Source: Saccharopolyspora soli
Lineage (GTDB): Bacteria > Actinomycetota > Actinomycetes > Mycobacteriales > Pseudonocardiaceae
Direction: 5' to 3'
Assembly: GCF_022678645.1 (NCBI RefSeq)
Contig: NZ_JALBWV010000034.1
Location: forward strand, 26,914-90,913
DNA length: 64,000 nucleotides
Shown here: positions 26,801 through 42,663 of the stretch, piece after piece
Layout: each line of letters begins with the position of its first letter
Position numbering within the stretch: position 1 is the first letter of the stretch
Made by a program: the position numbers and the translations under genes
The notes under the pieces: model-generated
The model's database searches: none
Told to the model about the DNA's origin: nothing
The model's input: only the letters and a program-made list of their open reading frames with translations

Positions 26801-28357
26801 CCGCTCGGGCGCGAGGTCCGCCGCAGCCTCGCTTCGGGCCTGGCCATCGGCCAGACGTGGACCTCGACGGAGCAGCTGCTGTCCCAGACGGTGGTCGCCC
26901 CTGCCGGGCGACCCGCGCAACAGCGTTCCTACGCCTACCGAGCAGACGGGCAGCTCACCGGGGTGCAGGACCAGCTCACCGGCCCCCGCACCTACGCGTT
27001 GGACCGCGCGGGCCGGGTCACCGCGGTCCAAGGTTCGGGTTGGACGGAGCACTACGCCTACGATCCGGCGGGCAACGTGACACTCGCCGCGTGGCCGACC
27101 CGAACCGACGAGGACCAGCTCGGTGCGCGGACGTATCGCGGCACTGCGGTCGACAGCGCGGGCCACGCGCGGCACGGGCACGACGCCCAGGGCCGACTCG
27201 TCCTCCGGCAGCGCCCGTCCGGAACCTGGCGCTACTCCTGGGATTCGGATGACCGCCTGGTCGGCGTGCTCCGGCCGGACGGAACGCGGTGGCGGTACCG
27301 CTACGACGCTTTCGGACGCCGCATCGCCAAGGAACGACTCGATCCCGCTGGCACGACGGTCGTCGAGCGGGTCGACTTCACCTGGGACGGCCCGGTGCTC
27401 GTCGAACAGGCCCGGTTCGACGTGTCGGCACAACGGAGCCGAGTCGTGGTTTGGGACTACGAGCCGGGCACTTTCCGGCCCCTGATCCAGCGCGAGCTGC
27501 TGCAGCGCAGCCCGCAGGAGTGGGTCGACGAGCGGTTCCACCTCATCGTGACCGATCTGCTCGGCACTCCGACCGAGCTCGTCGACGACCAGGGCGGCAT
27601 CGCCTGGGTGCAGCGCACCTCGTTGTGGGGCAACGCTTTCGAGGTCGGCGGGACGCCGTTGCGCTTCCCCGGTCAGTACTTCGACGCGGAAACCGGCCTG
27701 CACTACAACTTCCACCGGTACTACGACCCGGCGACCGCCCGGTACCTCAGCGCCGACCCCGTCGGTCTGGAAGCAGGTCCCAACAACTACGCGTACGTGA
27801 CCAATCCGCACGCGTGGTCGGACCCGTTGGGGCTGGCTCCCTGCAAGTGGAACACCACCCAGGAATACCAGAACTGGACGCAGCAGCTGGGGGACAAGCA
27901 CCGCAAGCGCGACGCCGTGCGGAAGGCCGCCCAGAACATCGCCGACCACCTGCGAAACAACAAGAAGCCCCTCGTCGACCACCTCTTCCAGGGCGACATG
28001 AACGGCAACAACGCGACGGGCCTGCACGCCTACACCAACGGCAATCTCCCGAGCAACATCACCCAGGTCGGGAACACGATCGGCAACCCCAACAAGATCC
28101 ACGAGATCCAGTACACGAGGCCGGGTGCCAACGGCCCGAAGATGAGCACGATGTACCCGCAGAGCTGGAGCGAGAACCAGGTCCTGGCCTATGCGGGCGC
28201 CTCGAACCCGCGCCCCCTGCTCGGCGACAACTACCAGCAGTTCTTCAACGGCACCTCACCCCAGGAAGTGATGAACCACGTGGGGCAGTTGGGGAACAAG
28301 CCGAACTTCCCGGTCAGCGCGCCGGGCGGGAACACCGCCTTCCCCATCCGGCGCTGA
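23813..28357 (+). CDS. RHS-repeat polymorphic toxin with WXG-like N-terminus and EndoU-like nuclease tip
   Basis: A 1514-residue polymorphic toxin. Residues about 80-160 form helices with a WIG motif (TARWIGAAGDAYRARSE), recalling WXG100-type substrates of type VII secretion, followed by a hydrophobic helix (about 175-210) and a Pro/Ser-rich linker. A DUF6531 domain starts at about 336 (CEKDPIDVSTGQM). Many RHS/YD repeats follow (such as RYEYDPAGNLVRETDFNG), closed by the core motif ETGLHYNFHRYYDPATARYL with DPVGLEAGPNNYAYV near 1290-1335. The tip (about 1345-1514) has VDHLFQGDMNGNNATGLHAY, NKIHEIQY and STMYPQSWSENQVLAYA. This pattern of two His, a Lys and an S/T before FPxxWS matches bacterial EndoU RNases. 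Start is GTG 23813. No small immunity gene follows directly. Confidence 0.9.
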   Translation: MTNPLVAQREDSTQSFSGVPILESVDETTKAIESGDWAAGVLGAVGTGLDALGMAMDPFGSIIAAGVGWLIEHVGPLSDALDSLTGDPDAIKAHAETWQNISTELADVGAEMTNLVQNDTARWIGAAGDAYRARSEDTAALLAAAQSAASGASSGIGTAGEVVAAVRTLVRDIIAELVGHLVSWALQVLATLGIAMAWVLPQVIAEVAKVAAKIADITTKLVKALKALSPMLKKLGDSFGDAGEALRKLKADGSSAPRAKGPAPTKPASDSGPASTKSTPDNGPASTRAMDSDTPGGSPSSSGPKSPARTDPAAADNRPSLRDQEPNPRSPENLRCEKDPIDVSTGQMVLSQTDAEFLGVLPLVVERTHFSSYRTGRWFGPSWMSTLDQRLEVDDEGVSFAAADGTLQHYPHPAPGAWVRSDRGGPRSLGRTDGGYVLVDAERGWTLLFDPSLLVLASVTDHNGNRIEFSHDESGTPLEIRHSGGYQVLVETTDGLVTALHSTASDGDVELMRYRYQGDRLTEVINASGRALRFDYDPAGRIVGWTDRNDEWYRYTYDHDGRCVRTEGSGGFLSGTMEYDVENRITWSTDSLGHRSAFHLNEAGQVVKEVDPLGNAVVFEWDAADRLLRRTDALGRTVRNDHDADGNLIAITRPDGSQLRCEYDDSGRPVTLIEADGAVSRRDYDDRGNLIRSTDAAGATTGYTYDERGNLTGVTDALGNTWRIETDAAGLTAAVTDPNGATTRYERDRFGRLAAVVDPVGGVQRFGWTVGGELAWHQRPDGTTERHAYDGEGNLRESTDECGETTRTELAHFDLVSAEIRPDGTRLEFGYDTELRLTTVTNQLGQVWRYEYDPAGNLVRETDFNGSTVSYRLDAAGQLVERTNGVGEVTSFGYDLLGNLVQRSQGQVTTTFSYSESGHLLEAADGATRVAFQRDPLGRVVAETVNGRTVTSAYDPLGRRVRRRTPSGAESAWEYDGTDRPVALRTAGRTLRFEHDPLGREVRRSLASGLAIGQTWTSTEQLLSQTVVAPAGRPAQQRSYAYRADGQLTGVQDQLTGPRTYALDRAGRVTAVQGSGWTEHYAYDPAGNVTLAAWPTRTDEDQLGARTYRGTAVDSAGHARHGHDAQGRLVLRQRPSGTWRYSWDSDDRLVGVLRPDGTRWRYRYDAFGRRIAKERLDPAGTTVVERVDFTWDGPVLVEQARFDVSAQRSRVVVWDYEPGTFRPLIQRELLQRSPQEWVDERFHLIVTDLLGTPTELVDDQGGIAWVQRTSLWGNAFEVGGTPLRFPGQYFDAETGLHYNFHRYYDPATARYLSADPVGLEAGPNNYAYVTNPHAWSDPLGLAPCKWNTTQEYQNWTQQLGDKHRKRDAVRKAAQNIADHLRNNKKPLVDHLFQGDMNGNNATGLHAYTNGNLPSNITQVGNTIGNPNKIHEIQYTRPGANGPKMSTMYPQSWSENQVLAYAGASNPRPLLGDNYQQFFNGTSPQEVMNHVGQLGNKPNFPVSAPGGNTAFPIRR

Positions 28358-28480
28358 CCGGGGATGTGGACGGTCCACACTGGACGATCCCTGATGGCCA
28401 GGGGAGTACCGCGACCGGCCGTTCGACAACGAGCCTCCATAGCGGACGATCAGGTTTCACGAGACCGATAGGCTTGGGGC

Positions 28481-29365
28481 ATGGCCGTTCACCGCTTCGG
28501 AGTCGCGGACGTCCGTGGCGTCGTAGCTGCTCGCATGCCCGACTACCGGATCGACTCCGTGGTTCCCGTTGGTGCGGGCCTGGACAACGTGGCGTACGAG
28601 GTCAACGGCGAGCTGATCGTGCGGTTCAGCAAGGAGCCCGACCCCGAGCAGCTTGACCGGGAGGCTCGCTTGCTCGCGGCCGTCGCCGCCGTTGCGCCGC
28701 TGCCCGTCCCCGAGCCGACGTTCACGGTCGCGGAACAGGGCTGCATGGCCTACCCGAAGGTTTTCGGCACGCCATTGTTGGACCTGCCCCGGCATCGTCG
28801 AACTGAGCACGACATGTCCATCGCCGCCACGCTCGGCGAGTTCCTCGCTGCGTTGCACGCAGTCCCGGCCGCCCAAATGGCCGATCTGGTCGACACCGAC
28901 GACCTCCCGCTGGCCGAGTGGCGACGGGAGGCCGCGGCGATTTACCCGGCTGTTGTCGGACAGATACCGCCAGCGCACCGCCGCCCGGTCGAGGCGTTCC
29001 TGGACTCCCCGCCACCGGACGACGGGTTCGTGCCCGTGTTCTCGCACAACGATCTGGGCATCGAACACGTCCTGGTCGATCCGGTCGGGTGGGCGGCGAC
29101 CGGCATCATCGACTGGAGCGACGCCGCGATCGTCGACCCGGCCCACGACTTCGGGCTGCTCTACCGAGATCTGGGCCCGGCAGCCCTCCACGCCGCCATC
29201 GGCAGCTACCGCATCGACACCGACGACCTCGCGGCGCTCAGCGATCGCGCCGTGTTCTACGCCAGGTGCGGCGTCTTGGAAGACCTGGCATACGGCGTCG
29301 AGACCGGACGAAACCAGTACGTGGACAAGAGCCTCGCCGCGATGGCATGGCTTTTCCCGGGATAG
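28481..29365 (+). CDS. Aminoglycoside phosphotransferase-family kinase
   Basis: A 294-residue protein of the APH/choline kinase fold. GAGLDNVAYEVNGELIVRFS forms the nucleotide-binding strands, EREARLL-like helix residues follow (DREARLLAAVA), the catalytic loop is FSHNDLGIEHVLVD, and the magnesium site is IIDWSDAAIVDPAHDFGLL. In the catalytic loop the usual Asn after HxDxxxx is His, a variant common in one APH subgroup. It could phosphorylate an aminoglycoside, macrolide, homoserine-like or sugar alcohol substrate; the sequence does not say. It follows the RHS toxin by 123 bases, but there is no reason beyond position to see it as an immunity protein. Confidence 0.87.
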   Translation: MAVHRFGVADVRGVVAARMPDYRIDSVVPVGAGLDNVAYEVNGELIVRFSKEPDPEQLDREARLLAAVAAVAPLPVPEPTFTVAEQGCMAYPKVFGTPLLDLPRHRRTEHDMSIAATLGEFLAALHAVPAAQMADLVDTDDLPLAEWRREAAAIYPAVVGQIPPAHRRPVEAFLDSPPPDDGFVPVFSHNDLGIEHVLVDPVGWAATGIIDWSDAAIVDPAHDFGLLYRDLGPAALHAAIGSYRIDTDDLAALSDRAVFYARCGVLEDLAYGVETGRNQYVDKSLAAMAWLFPG

Positions 29366-29511
29366 CGCCGCATCTCGGCCGGTGTGGAAGCGCTGGTTGC
29401 GAGGATCTGGGGGAGAACCGATTAGGCGGAATGGCCGCTTGTCGTCCTGGTCTAGACCGGTCCATGATTTGTTGCCCATGCCAACAAAACTCTGTGGTCG
29501 GTGGTGACCTG

Positions 29512-30387
29512 ATGTCCACACGGCTCTTCTCCAGACGATTCCGATCCGTCCTGCTCAGCACGGCGGCTGCTGCTGCGGTCCTGACCATCCCGCTTACCGT
29601 CCCGGCCGCCGGAACCCCGCAACCGGCGGCGACATCGAATGCCGGGCCCGCGGCCGCCACGTTCGCCGACGAGTTCGACCAGCCAGCGGGCACCCCGGTC
29701 GACACCTCCAAGTGGCAGATGGAGACCGGCGACAACGTCAACAACCACGAACGGCAGTACTACACGAACAGCACCAGCAACGCGGTGCACGACGGCCAGG
29801 GAAACCTGGTGATCACCGCTCGGCGGGAGAACCCGAACAACTACCAGTGCTGGTACGGTACCTGCGAGTACACCTCCGCCAGGCTCAACACGGCCGGGCG
29901 GTTCACCCAGACCTACGGCAGTTTCGAGGCCCGCATCAAGATCTCCCGCGGGCAGGGGATGTGGCCTGCTTTCTGGATGCTCGGCAACGACATCGGCAAC
30001 GTCGGCTGGCCGCAGAGCGGCGAGATCGATGTGATGGAGAACGTCGGGTTCGAACCGTCCACAGTGCACGGAACGATTCACGGTCCCGGTTACTCCGGCA
30101 GCGACGCCATCGGCTCGGCGTACTCGATCCCCGGCGCGTTCGCGGACGACTTCCACGTCTTCCGGGTCGACTGGTCGCCGGAGCAGATCGTCTGGTCGGT
30201 CGACGGGAACGTCTACCAGACCAGGACTCCCGCCGACCTCGGCGGCCGGGAATGGGTGTTCAACAAACCGTTCTTCCTGATCCTCAACCTGGCGGTCGGC
30301 GGCTATTGGCCGGGCGACCCGGACGGCAGCACCCCGTTCCCCAACACGATGACCATCGACTACGTGCGCGTCACCGACGGTGCCTGA
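29512..30387 (+). CDS. Secreted GH16 endo-beta-1,3-glucanase
   Basis: A 291-residue exported glycoside hydrolase of family 16. The signal peptide includes VLLSTAAAAAVLTIPLTVPA. The beta-jelly-roll shows FADEFDQPAGTPVDTSKW, GNLVITARRE, YTSARLNTAGRFTQTYGSFE, MWPAFWMLG and the catalytic GEIDVMENVG (Glu171 nucleophile, Asp173, Glu176 acid/base), then HVFRVDWSPEQIVWSVDGN. These features match laminarinase-type enzymes that cut beta-1,3-glucans of fungal or plant walls. The ATG at 29512 precedes the signal peptide; the open frame further upstream is not coding. It ends before a strong terminator. Confidence 0.93.
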   Translation: MSTRLFSRRFRSVLLSTAAAAAVLTIPLTVPAAGTPQPAATSNAGPAAATFADEFDQPAGTPVDTSKWQMETGDNVNNHERQYYTNSTSNAVHDGQGNLVITARRENPNNYQCWYGTCEYTSARLNTAGRFTQTYGSFEARIKISRGQGMWPAFWMLGNDIGNVGWPQSGEIDVMENVGFEPSTVHGTIHGPGYSGSDAIGSAYSIPGAFADDFHVFRVDWSPEQIVWSVDGNVYQTRTPADLGGREWVFNKPFFLILNLAVGGYWPGDPDGSTPFPNTMTIDYVRVTDGA

Positions 30388-30461
30388 GACGGTCTGATGA
30401 CGCGAGTTCGCCTTGCACTACAAGGCGTTTCGCGATACCCGGCGAGCCGGGCCGCAGCCTG

Positions 30462-30502
30462 GTGACCTACGCCGCTGAGCTGGGCTCAGCGGCGTAGGTC
30501 AC
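30462..30502. terminator. Bidirectional terminator between GH16 and carboxylase genes
   Basis: Perfect 19-bp inverted repeat (GTGACCTACGCCGCTGAGC and its complement) with a 3-base loop TGG, placed between two converging genes. It is the strongest hairpin noticed in any gap of the window. Confidence 0.88.
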
Positions 30503-30514
30503 CCGAGCGGAGCG

Positions 30515-35992
<5,478 letters not shown>

Positions 35993-36024
35993 CGGCCAAG
36001 CCTCCCAAATCACATACGTGCAGA

Positions 36025-36092
36025 AGGCGACGCCCGGGGCCCGGAGCGTCGCCTACACCCGCCTAGTACCTTGCTCGATCACCGTCGGCAAC
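36025..36092 (-). promoter_or_regulatory. Putative promoter and leader hairpin of the carboxylase gene
   Basis: On the reverse strand TTGCCG (36092-36087) and TACTAG (36069-36064) are 17 bases apart, a plausible promoter. Transcription from it would begin near 36057, just before a hairpin with 9-bp perfect arms (AGGCGACGC, 36025-36033, and 36046-36054) whose loop can itself pair. The hairpin lies about 20 bases ahead of the ribosome binding site and could affect mRNA stability or translation. Confidence 0.45.
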
Positions 36093-36282
36093 ACCAATGT
36101 CCCGCATCGCGCATGCCGGAGCCGCTGCGTTGTGGGAAGTCCACAAAAGACCCGGAAAACCGCTCCTTTGCCGTTCGCAGACCTACCACACCCCACGCCG
36201 GGGGTGACGAACCACCTGCACGGCCGTCGGCAAGAAACGCGTTGCGGCGCGGTTCCGGCGCGCAGTGTGGCACGATTCGCGC

Positions 36283-36732
<450 letters not shown>

Positions 36733-36737
36733 CCGGC

Positions 36738-37148
36738 ATGGACATCACAATCTCCGAGACCTTCCTCCCGCACGACGACCCGGACGCCTCGCTGGCCTTC
36801 TACCGCGACCTGCTCGGCTTCGAAGTCCGCAACGACGTCGAATACCGCGGGATGCACTGGATCACGGTCGGCCCTGCTGACCAGCCCGGCACGTCCATCG
36901 TGCTCTACCCGCCAGCCGCCAGCCCCGGCATCAGCGACGACGAGCGCAGCACCATCGCCGAGATGATGGCCAAGGGCACCTACGCCATGATCAACCTGGC
37001 CACCAGGGACCTCGACGGCGTCTTCGAGCAACTGCAGGCCGGTGACGCCGAGGTCATCCAGGAGCCGACCGAGCAGCCGTACGGGAGGCGCGACTGCGCG
37101 GTCCGCGATCCCGCTGGCAACATGATCCGCATCAACGAGCTGCGCTGA
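36738..37148 (+). CDS. VOC (glyoxalase/bleomycin resistance) family protein
   Basis: A 136-residue protein with the paired beta-alpha-beta-beta-beta modules of the VOC superfamily: DPDASLAFYRDLLGFEVRND, GMHWITVGP, TSIVLYPP, AMINLATRDLDGVFEQLQAG and PYGRRDCAVRDPAGNMIRI. The Glu/His metal ligands typical of glyoxalase I are only partly present (RDPAGN region), so it may bind a toxic compound or be a dioxygenase-like enzyme. It is directly downstream of the AraC-type regulator and probably its target or product partner. Confidence 0.85.
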   Translation: MDITISETFLPHDDPDASLAFYRDLLGFEVRNDVEYRGMHWITVGPADQPGTSIVLYPPAASPGISDDERSTIAEMMAKGTYAMINLATRDLDGVFEQLQAGDAEVIQEPTEQPYGRRDCAVRDPAGNMIRINELR

Positions 37149-37183
37149 ACCGACCGGCCATCGACCAGCACAGACAGCACTGG

Positions 37184-37242
37184 GGCGGCGGGGTGACCGG
37201 TTCGTCGCGCACACCGGCTTGTCCGCGTCACCCCGCGCCGCC
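37184..37242 (+). terminator. GC-rich hairpin after the VOC gene
   Basis: GGCGGCGGGGTGAC (37184-37197) pairs with GTCACCCCGCGCCGCC (37227-37242) with a two-base bulge and a loop of about 29 bases. Its location after the VOC stop codon suggests a terminator, though the long loop is not ideal. Confidence 0.45.
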
Positions 37243-37410
37243 GCGAGCTGAACGAGCCTGACGCGCGACGGCCGCTGGTCCGAAACGCCACCGGCCGAAG
37301 CGAACTAGAACCAGACATACTGCTCGGCGCTGGTCAGATCGAGCCAGGCGACGCCAACGGAGACCGCGAAGGCGAGCCCGCGCAACACAGATGGAGAAGG
37401 TAAGGACACG

Positions 37411-39816
<2,406 letters not shown>

Positions 39817-39940
39817 CCGACGCCCTCGCGAACACCAAGAGACGAGACCGGGTTCAACGGTGTCGCACCCCTCGCAGTCAACGTCCACAGTGTACCGACG
39901 AGGCGTTCCTGGTCGGACTACATGCACGCTCATCGGCAGA

Positions 39941-40351
39941 TCAGCGCGTTGGTCGATCCGCTCTGCCGTCGAACTCCGCGCGCGCCGCATCAATCGCCGA
40001 GATGTTCTGAAGGCTCCATTGGACCAGGGGATTCGTCGCATCGAGGAGCGTGCGGCCCACGGCCGTGAGTTCGTAGGTGACGTTGGGCGGCATGACGGCG
40101 TACACGGTGCGGGTGAGGATCCCGTCGCGTTCCAGGCCGCGCAGCGTGACGGTCAGCATCTTTTGACTGATGCCTTCGATGGAGCGTTTGAGCTCGCTGA
40201 ATCTCTTGGGTCCCGCGCTGAGCGTGTCGACGACGCCGAGGGACCACTTGTCGGCGACGAGGTCTAGGACCTCGCGCGCGCGGCAGCCTTGCGCACCCGA
40301 CAGCTGGGCGGGCGGCCTGGTTGCGCCAGCAGTGGATGCGGCATCGGCCAC
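39941..40351 (-). CDS. HxlR-family transcriptional regulator
   Basis: A 136-residue winged-helix protein of the HxlR group: CRAREVLDLVADKWSLGVVD, GPKRFSELKRSIEGISQKML, TLRGLERDGILTRTVYAVMP and VTYELTAVGRTLL. The Cys just before the first helix (position about 23) is where redox- or electrophile-sensing members carry their reactive thiol. GTG 40351 has GGAGG upstream. It is divergent from the F420-type oxidoreductase at 40564, and a near-perfect inverted repeat between them (40421-40439) is a likely operator, so it probably regulates that gene. Confidence 0.88.
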   Translation of the reverse strand: MADAASTAGATRPPAQLSGAQGCRAREVLDLVADKWSLGVVDTLSAGPKRFSELKRSIEGISQKMLTVTLRGLERDGILTRTVYAVMPPNVTYELTAVGRTLLDATNPLVQWSLQNISAIDAARAEFDGRADRPTR

Positions 40352-40420
40352 TGGTTACCTCCACGGAACCCGGGCACTGCAAAGTGCCTGATTGACCCAA
40401 CTTCCCAGGTCACCTGAAGA

Positions 40421-40439
40421 TACCAAGGAACCTTTGGTA
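40421..40439. promoter_or_regulatory. Inverted repeat, likely HxlR operator
   Basis: TACCAAGGAACCTTTGGTA is an inverted repeat with 7 of 8 arm positions pairing around a 3-base centre. A TTGACC -35-like box lies at 40392-40397 just before it. The site is between the HxlR gene and the divergent oxidoreductase gene. Confidence 0.55.
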
Positions 40440-40563
40440 AGCACCCAGGCATCGAAGGAGGCACGCTGGACGAGCGCCGTGGCGGCGATCGATCTGCCCG
40501 GCTGGGTGGCCATGAGGTGTTGGCTCTTGGAATCGTATTCCGGAATGGTGGGGCGAGTTGGGC

Positions 40564-41394
40564 ATGAAGTTCGGTATCGCTACGTTCATCACCGACGAGG
40601 GCATCAGGCCAGCTTCGCTGGGCACTGCGGTGGAAGAGCGCGGTTTCAACTCCTTGATCGTCAGCGAGCACGCGCACATTCCGGTTGAGCACCAGATGCC
40701 TGCGGGCAGCAAGGGTGGGTTGCCCCGCGACTACCACCGCATCATCGATCCCTTCGTAGCGCTCTCGTCGGTGGCAGCGGTCACGCGTGACCTCGTCCTC
40801 GCCACGGGAGTGCTCTTGCTTCCCCTGCGGGACGTGATCTACACCGCGAAGGAGATCGCCAGCCTGGACCTGATCTCCAACGGCCGCGTCGCCATGGGCG
40901 TCGGCGTGGGCTGGATGGCTGAGGAAATGCGCAATCACGGCACCGATCCGACCACCCGCGGCGCGAAGATGAACGAACAGTTGGCCGCGCTCAAGCAGAT
41001 CTGGACCCAGGAGCGGGCCGAGTTCCACGGCAAGTTCATCAACTTCGATCCGCTCTTCTCCTGGCCCAAGCCGGTCCAGCAGCCGCACCCCCCGATCTAC
41101 ATCGGTGGTGAGAGCCCGAGGGCGTTGGAACGGTTACGCACACTCGGCGACGGTTGGCTACCCCAGGCGGCCACCCCACCGGAGCAGCTGCGCCGGGTGC
41201 GCCAGTGGTTGACCGACAACGGCCGCAGCGATGTGCCTTTCATGATCTGGGGCGCCGAGCGAGACATGTCCACGCTGGCCAGCTACGCCGACGTCGGGAT
41301 CGACGAGGTCACTTTCCTGCTCCCGACGCGGCCGGAGTCGGAGACATTGCACGACCTCGACGAGCTGGCGGCCCTGGCGGACAACTTCTCCTGA
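40564..41394 (+). CDS. LLM-class (luciferase-like) F420-dependent oxidoreductase
   Basis: A 276-residue TIM-barrel enzyme of the luciferase-like monooxygenase superfamily, F420-type subgroup. Typical runs are MKFGIATFITDEGIRPASLG, GFNSLIVSEHAHIPVEHQMP, LATGVLLLPLRDVIYTAKEI, ASLDLISNGRVAMGVGVGWM and PPIYIGGESPRALERLRTLG. Such enzymes transfer hydride with F420H2 or FMNH2; the substrate is not evident. ATG 40564 starts the conserved strand; a TTG lies two codons earlier. Likely under the divergent HxlR regulator. Confidence 0.88.
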   Translation: MKFGIATFITDEGIRPASLGTAVEERGFNSLIVSEHAHIPVEHQMPAGSKGGLPRDYHRIIDPFVALSSVAAVTRDLVLATGVLLLPLRDVIYTAKEIASLDLISNGRVAMGVGVGWMAEEMRNHGTDPTTRGAKMNEQLAALKQIWTQERAEFHGKFINFDPLFSWPKPVQQPHPPIYIGGESPRALERLRTLGDGWLPQAATPPEQLRRVRQWLTDNGRSDVPFMIWGAERDMSTLASYADVGIDEVTFLLPTRPESETLHDLDELAALADNFS

Positions 41395-41515
41395 CTGGCC
41401 CCGGTGACCGTCGTCACGGCGAGTCGGTCGTCCGCCGGGTCGTTGTGCTCTTGTGACAGAGGGTCACTGCTAGGCGATGCTGTTCCGTGGCCTTTTGGCA
41501 ACGGAGGTGTTGGAC

Positions 41516-42571
41516 ATGGCCTTCGACGAGGAAAAGCTCGATGAGCTGCTGAGCAGTTTCGTCACTGACCTGGGCGGCAGTTTTCACGCGATCAACGCGG
41601 TGATCGGTGACCGGCTGGGTCTTTACCGGTCGCTGCTGGCCGTGATGCCAGCCACGCCAGCCGAAGTCGCAGCCGAAGCGGGCGTCGGTGAACGATATGC
41701 CCGTGAATGGCTCAGCGGTCAGGCCGCGGGCGGCTACGTCACCTACGATCCTGGCACCGAGCGCTTCTTCCTCACCGAAGAACAGGCGTTCGCGCTGGCC
41801 GCGCCGGAGGGCATGCAGATAGCGGCCGCCTTCCACATGCCGATAGCGGTGGGGAAGAACGTCGATCGGATCATCGACGCGTTTCGGACCAACACAGGTT
41901 TCGGCTGGCACGAACATGATCCTGGGCTGTTCGAGGGGACCGAGCGGTTCTTCCGGCAGGGATACGTGGCGAACCTGGTGTCGTCGTGGATTCCCGCTCT
42001 CGATGGGGTGGAAGCGAAGCTGGCGGCTGGTGCGAGGGTTGCCGATGTCGGCTGCGGGCATGGCGCCTCGACGCTGCTGCTCGCCGAGTCGTATCCGATG
42101 TCGAAGATCACCGGCTTCGACTACCACGACCGCTCGATCGACCTGGCGCGCAAACGCGCGGCTGACGCCGGTCTCGCATCCCGGCTGTCGTTCGAACTGG
42201 CGGCCGCCGCCGACTTCCCGGGCACCGACTACGATCTCGTCACCGTTTTCGACGCGCTGCACGACATGCCCGATCCGCTCGGCGCCGCGCGGCACATTCG
42301 CCAGTCGCTCAAACCGGACGGGACGTTCCTGCTCGTCGAGCCGTACGCCCGCGACAACGTCGAGGACAACCTCAACCCGGTCGGTCGCCATTACTACACG
42401 GCGTCAACGGTGATTTGCGTAGCGCATTCGATGACCGAGGAACCGCGCACCGCCCTTGGGGCCCAGGCGGGCCAAGCACGGTTGGCCGAACTCCTCCGCG
42501 ATGCCGGATTCACCCGAATCCGGCGAGCCGCGGAGACGCCGTTCAACCTGATCCTCGAAGCGCGCCCTTAG
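41516..42571 (+). CDS. Class I SAM-dependent methyltransferase with N-terminal winged helix
   Basis: A 351-residue methyltransferase. The N-terminal 90 residues form a winged-helix dimerisation domain (GGSFHAINAVIGDRLGLYRS, VGERYAREWLSGQAAGGYV), as in mycobacterial Rv2258c-like proteins. The SAM-binding Rossmann fold begins with VADVGCGHGASTLLLAESYP and has ITGFDYHDRSIDLARKRA and DLVTVFDALHDMPDPLGAAR. Small molecules are the likely acceptors, but the substrate is unknown. ATG 41516 has GGAGG eight bases upstream. Confidence 0.87.
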   Translation: MAFDEEKLDELLSSFVTDLGGSFHAINAVIGDRLGLYRSLLAVMPATPAEVAAEAGVGERYAREWLSGQAAGGYVTYDPGTERFFLTEEQAFALAAPEGMQIAAAFHMPIAVGKNVDRIIDAFRTNTGFGWHEHDPGLFEGTERFFRQGYVANLVSSWIPALDGVEAKLAAGARVADVGCGHGASTLLLAESYPMSKITGFDYHDRSIDLARKRAADAGLASRLSFELAAAADFPGTDYDLVTVFDALHDMPDPLGAARHIRQSLKPDGTFLLVEPYARDNVEDNLNPVGRHYYTASTVICVAHSMTEEPRTALGAQAGQARLAELLRDAGFTRIRRAAETPFNLILEARP

Positions 42572-42663
42572 CCTCCACTTTGGACAGTTTGCTGTCGGTG
42601 TGGCTCGGCGCGGTCTTGGACGCCGTGCCGGTTCACCCCAACCCCACTACCCGGGAGCCGCCC

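Noticed and set aside
22949..28102. 1717-codon open frame on the reverse strand across the RHS gene
   Set aside because: It is the antisense shadow of the RHS toxin gene; its composition is artificial (Val/Arg/Gly-rich) with no domains, and high-GC genes often leave such frames open.
28481..29365. APH-family gene as the immunity gene of the EndoU toxin
   Set aside because: It has a complete kinase catalytic loop and magnesium site; nothing apart from position suggests immunity.
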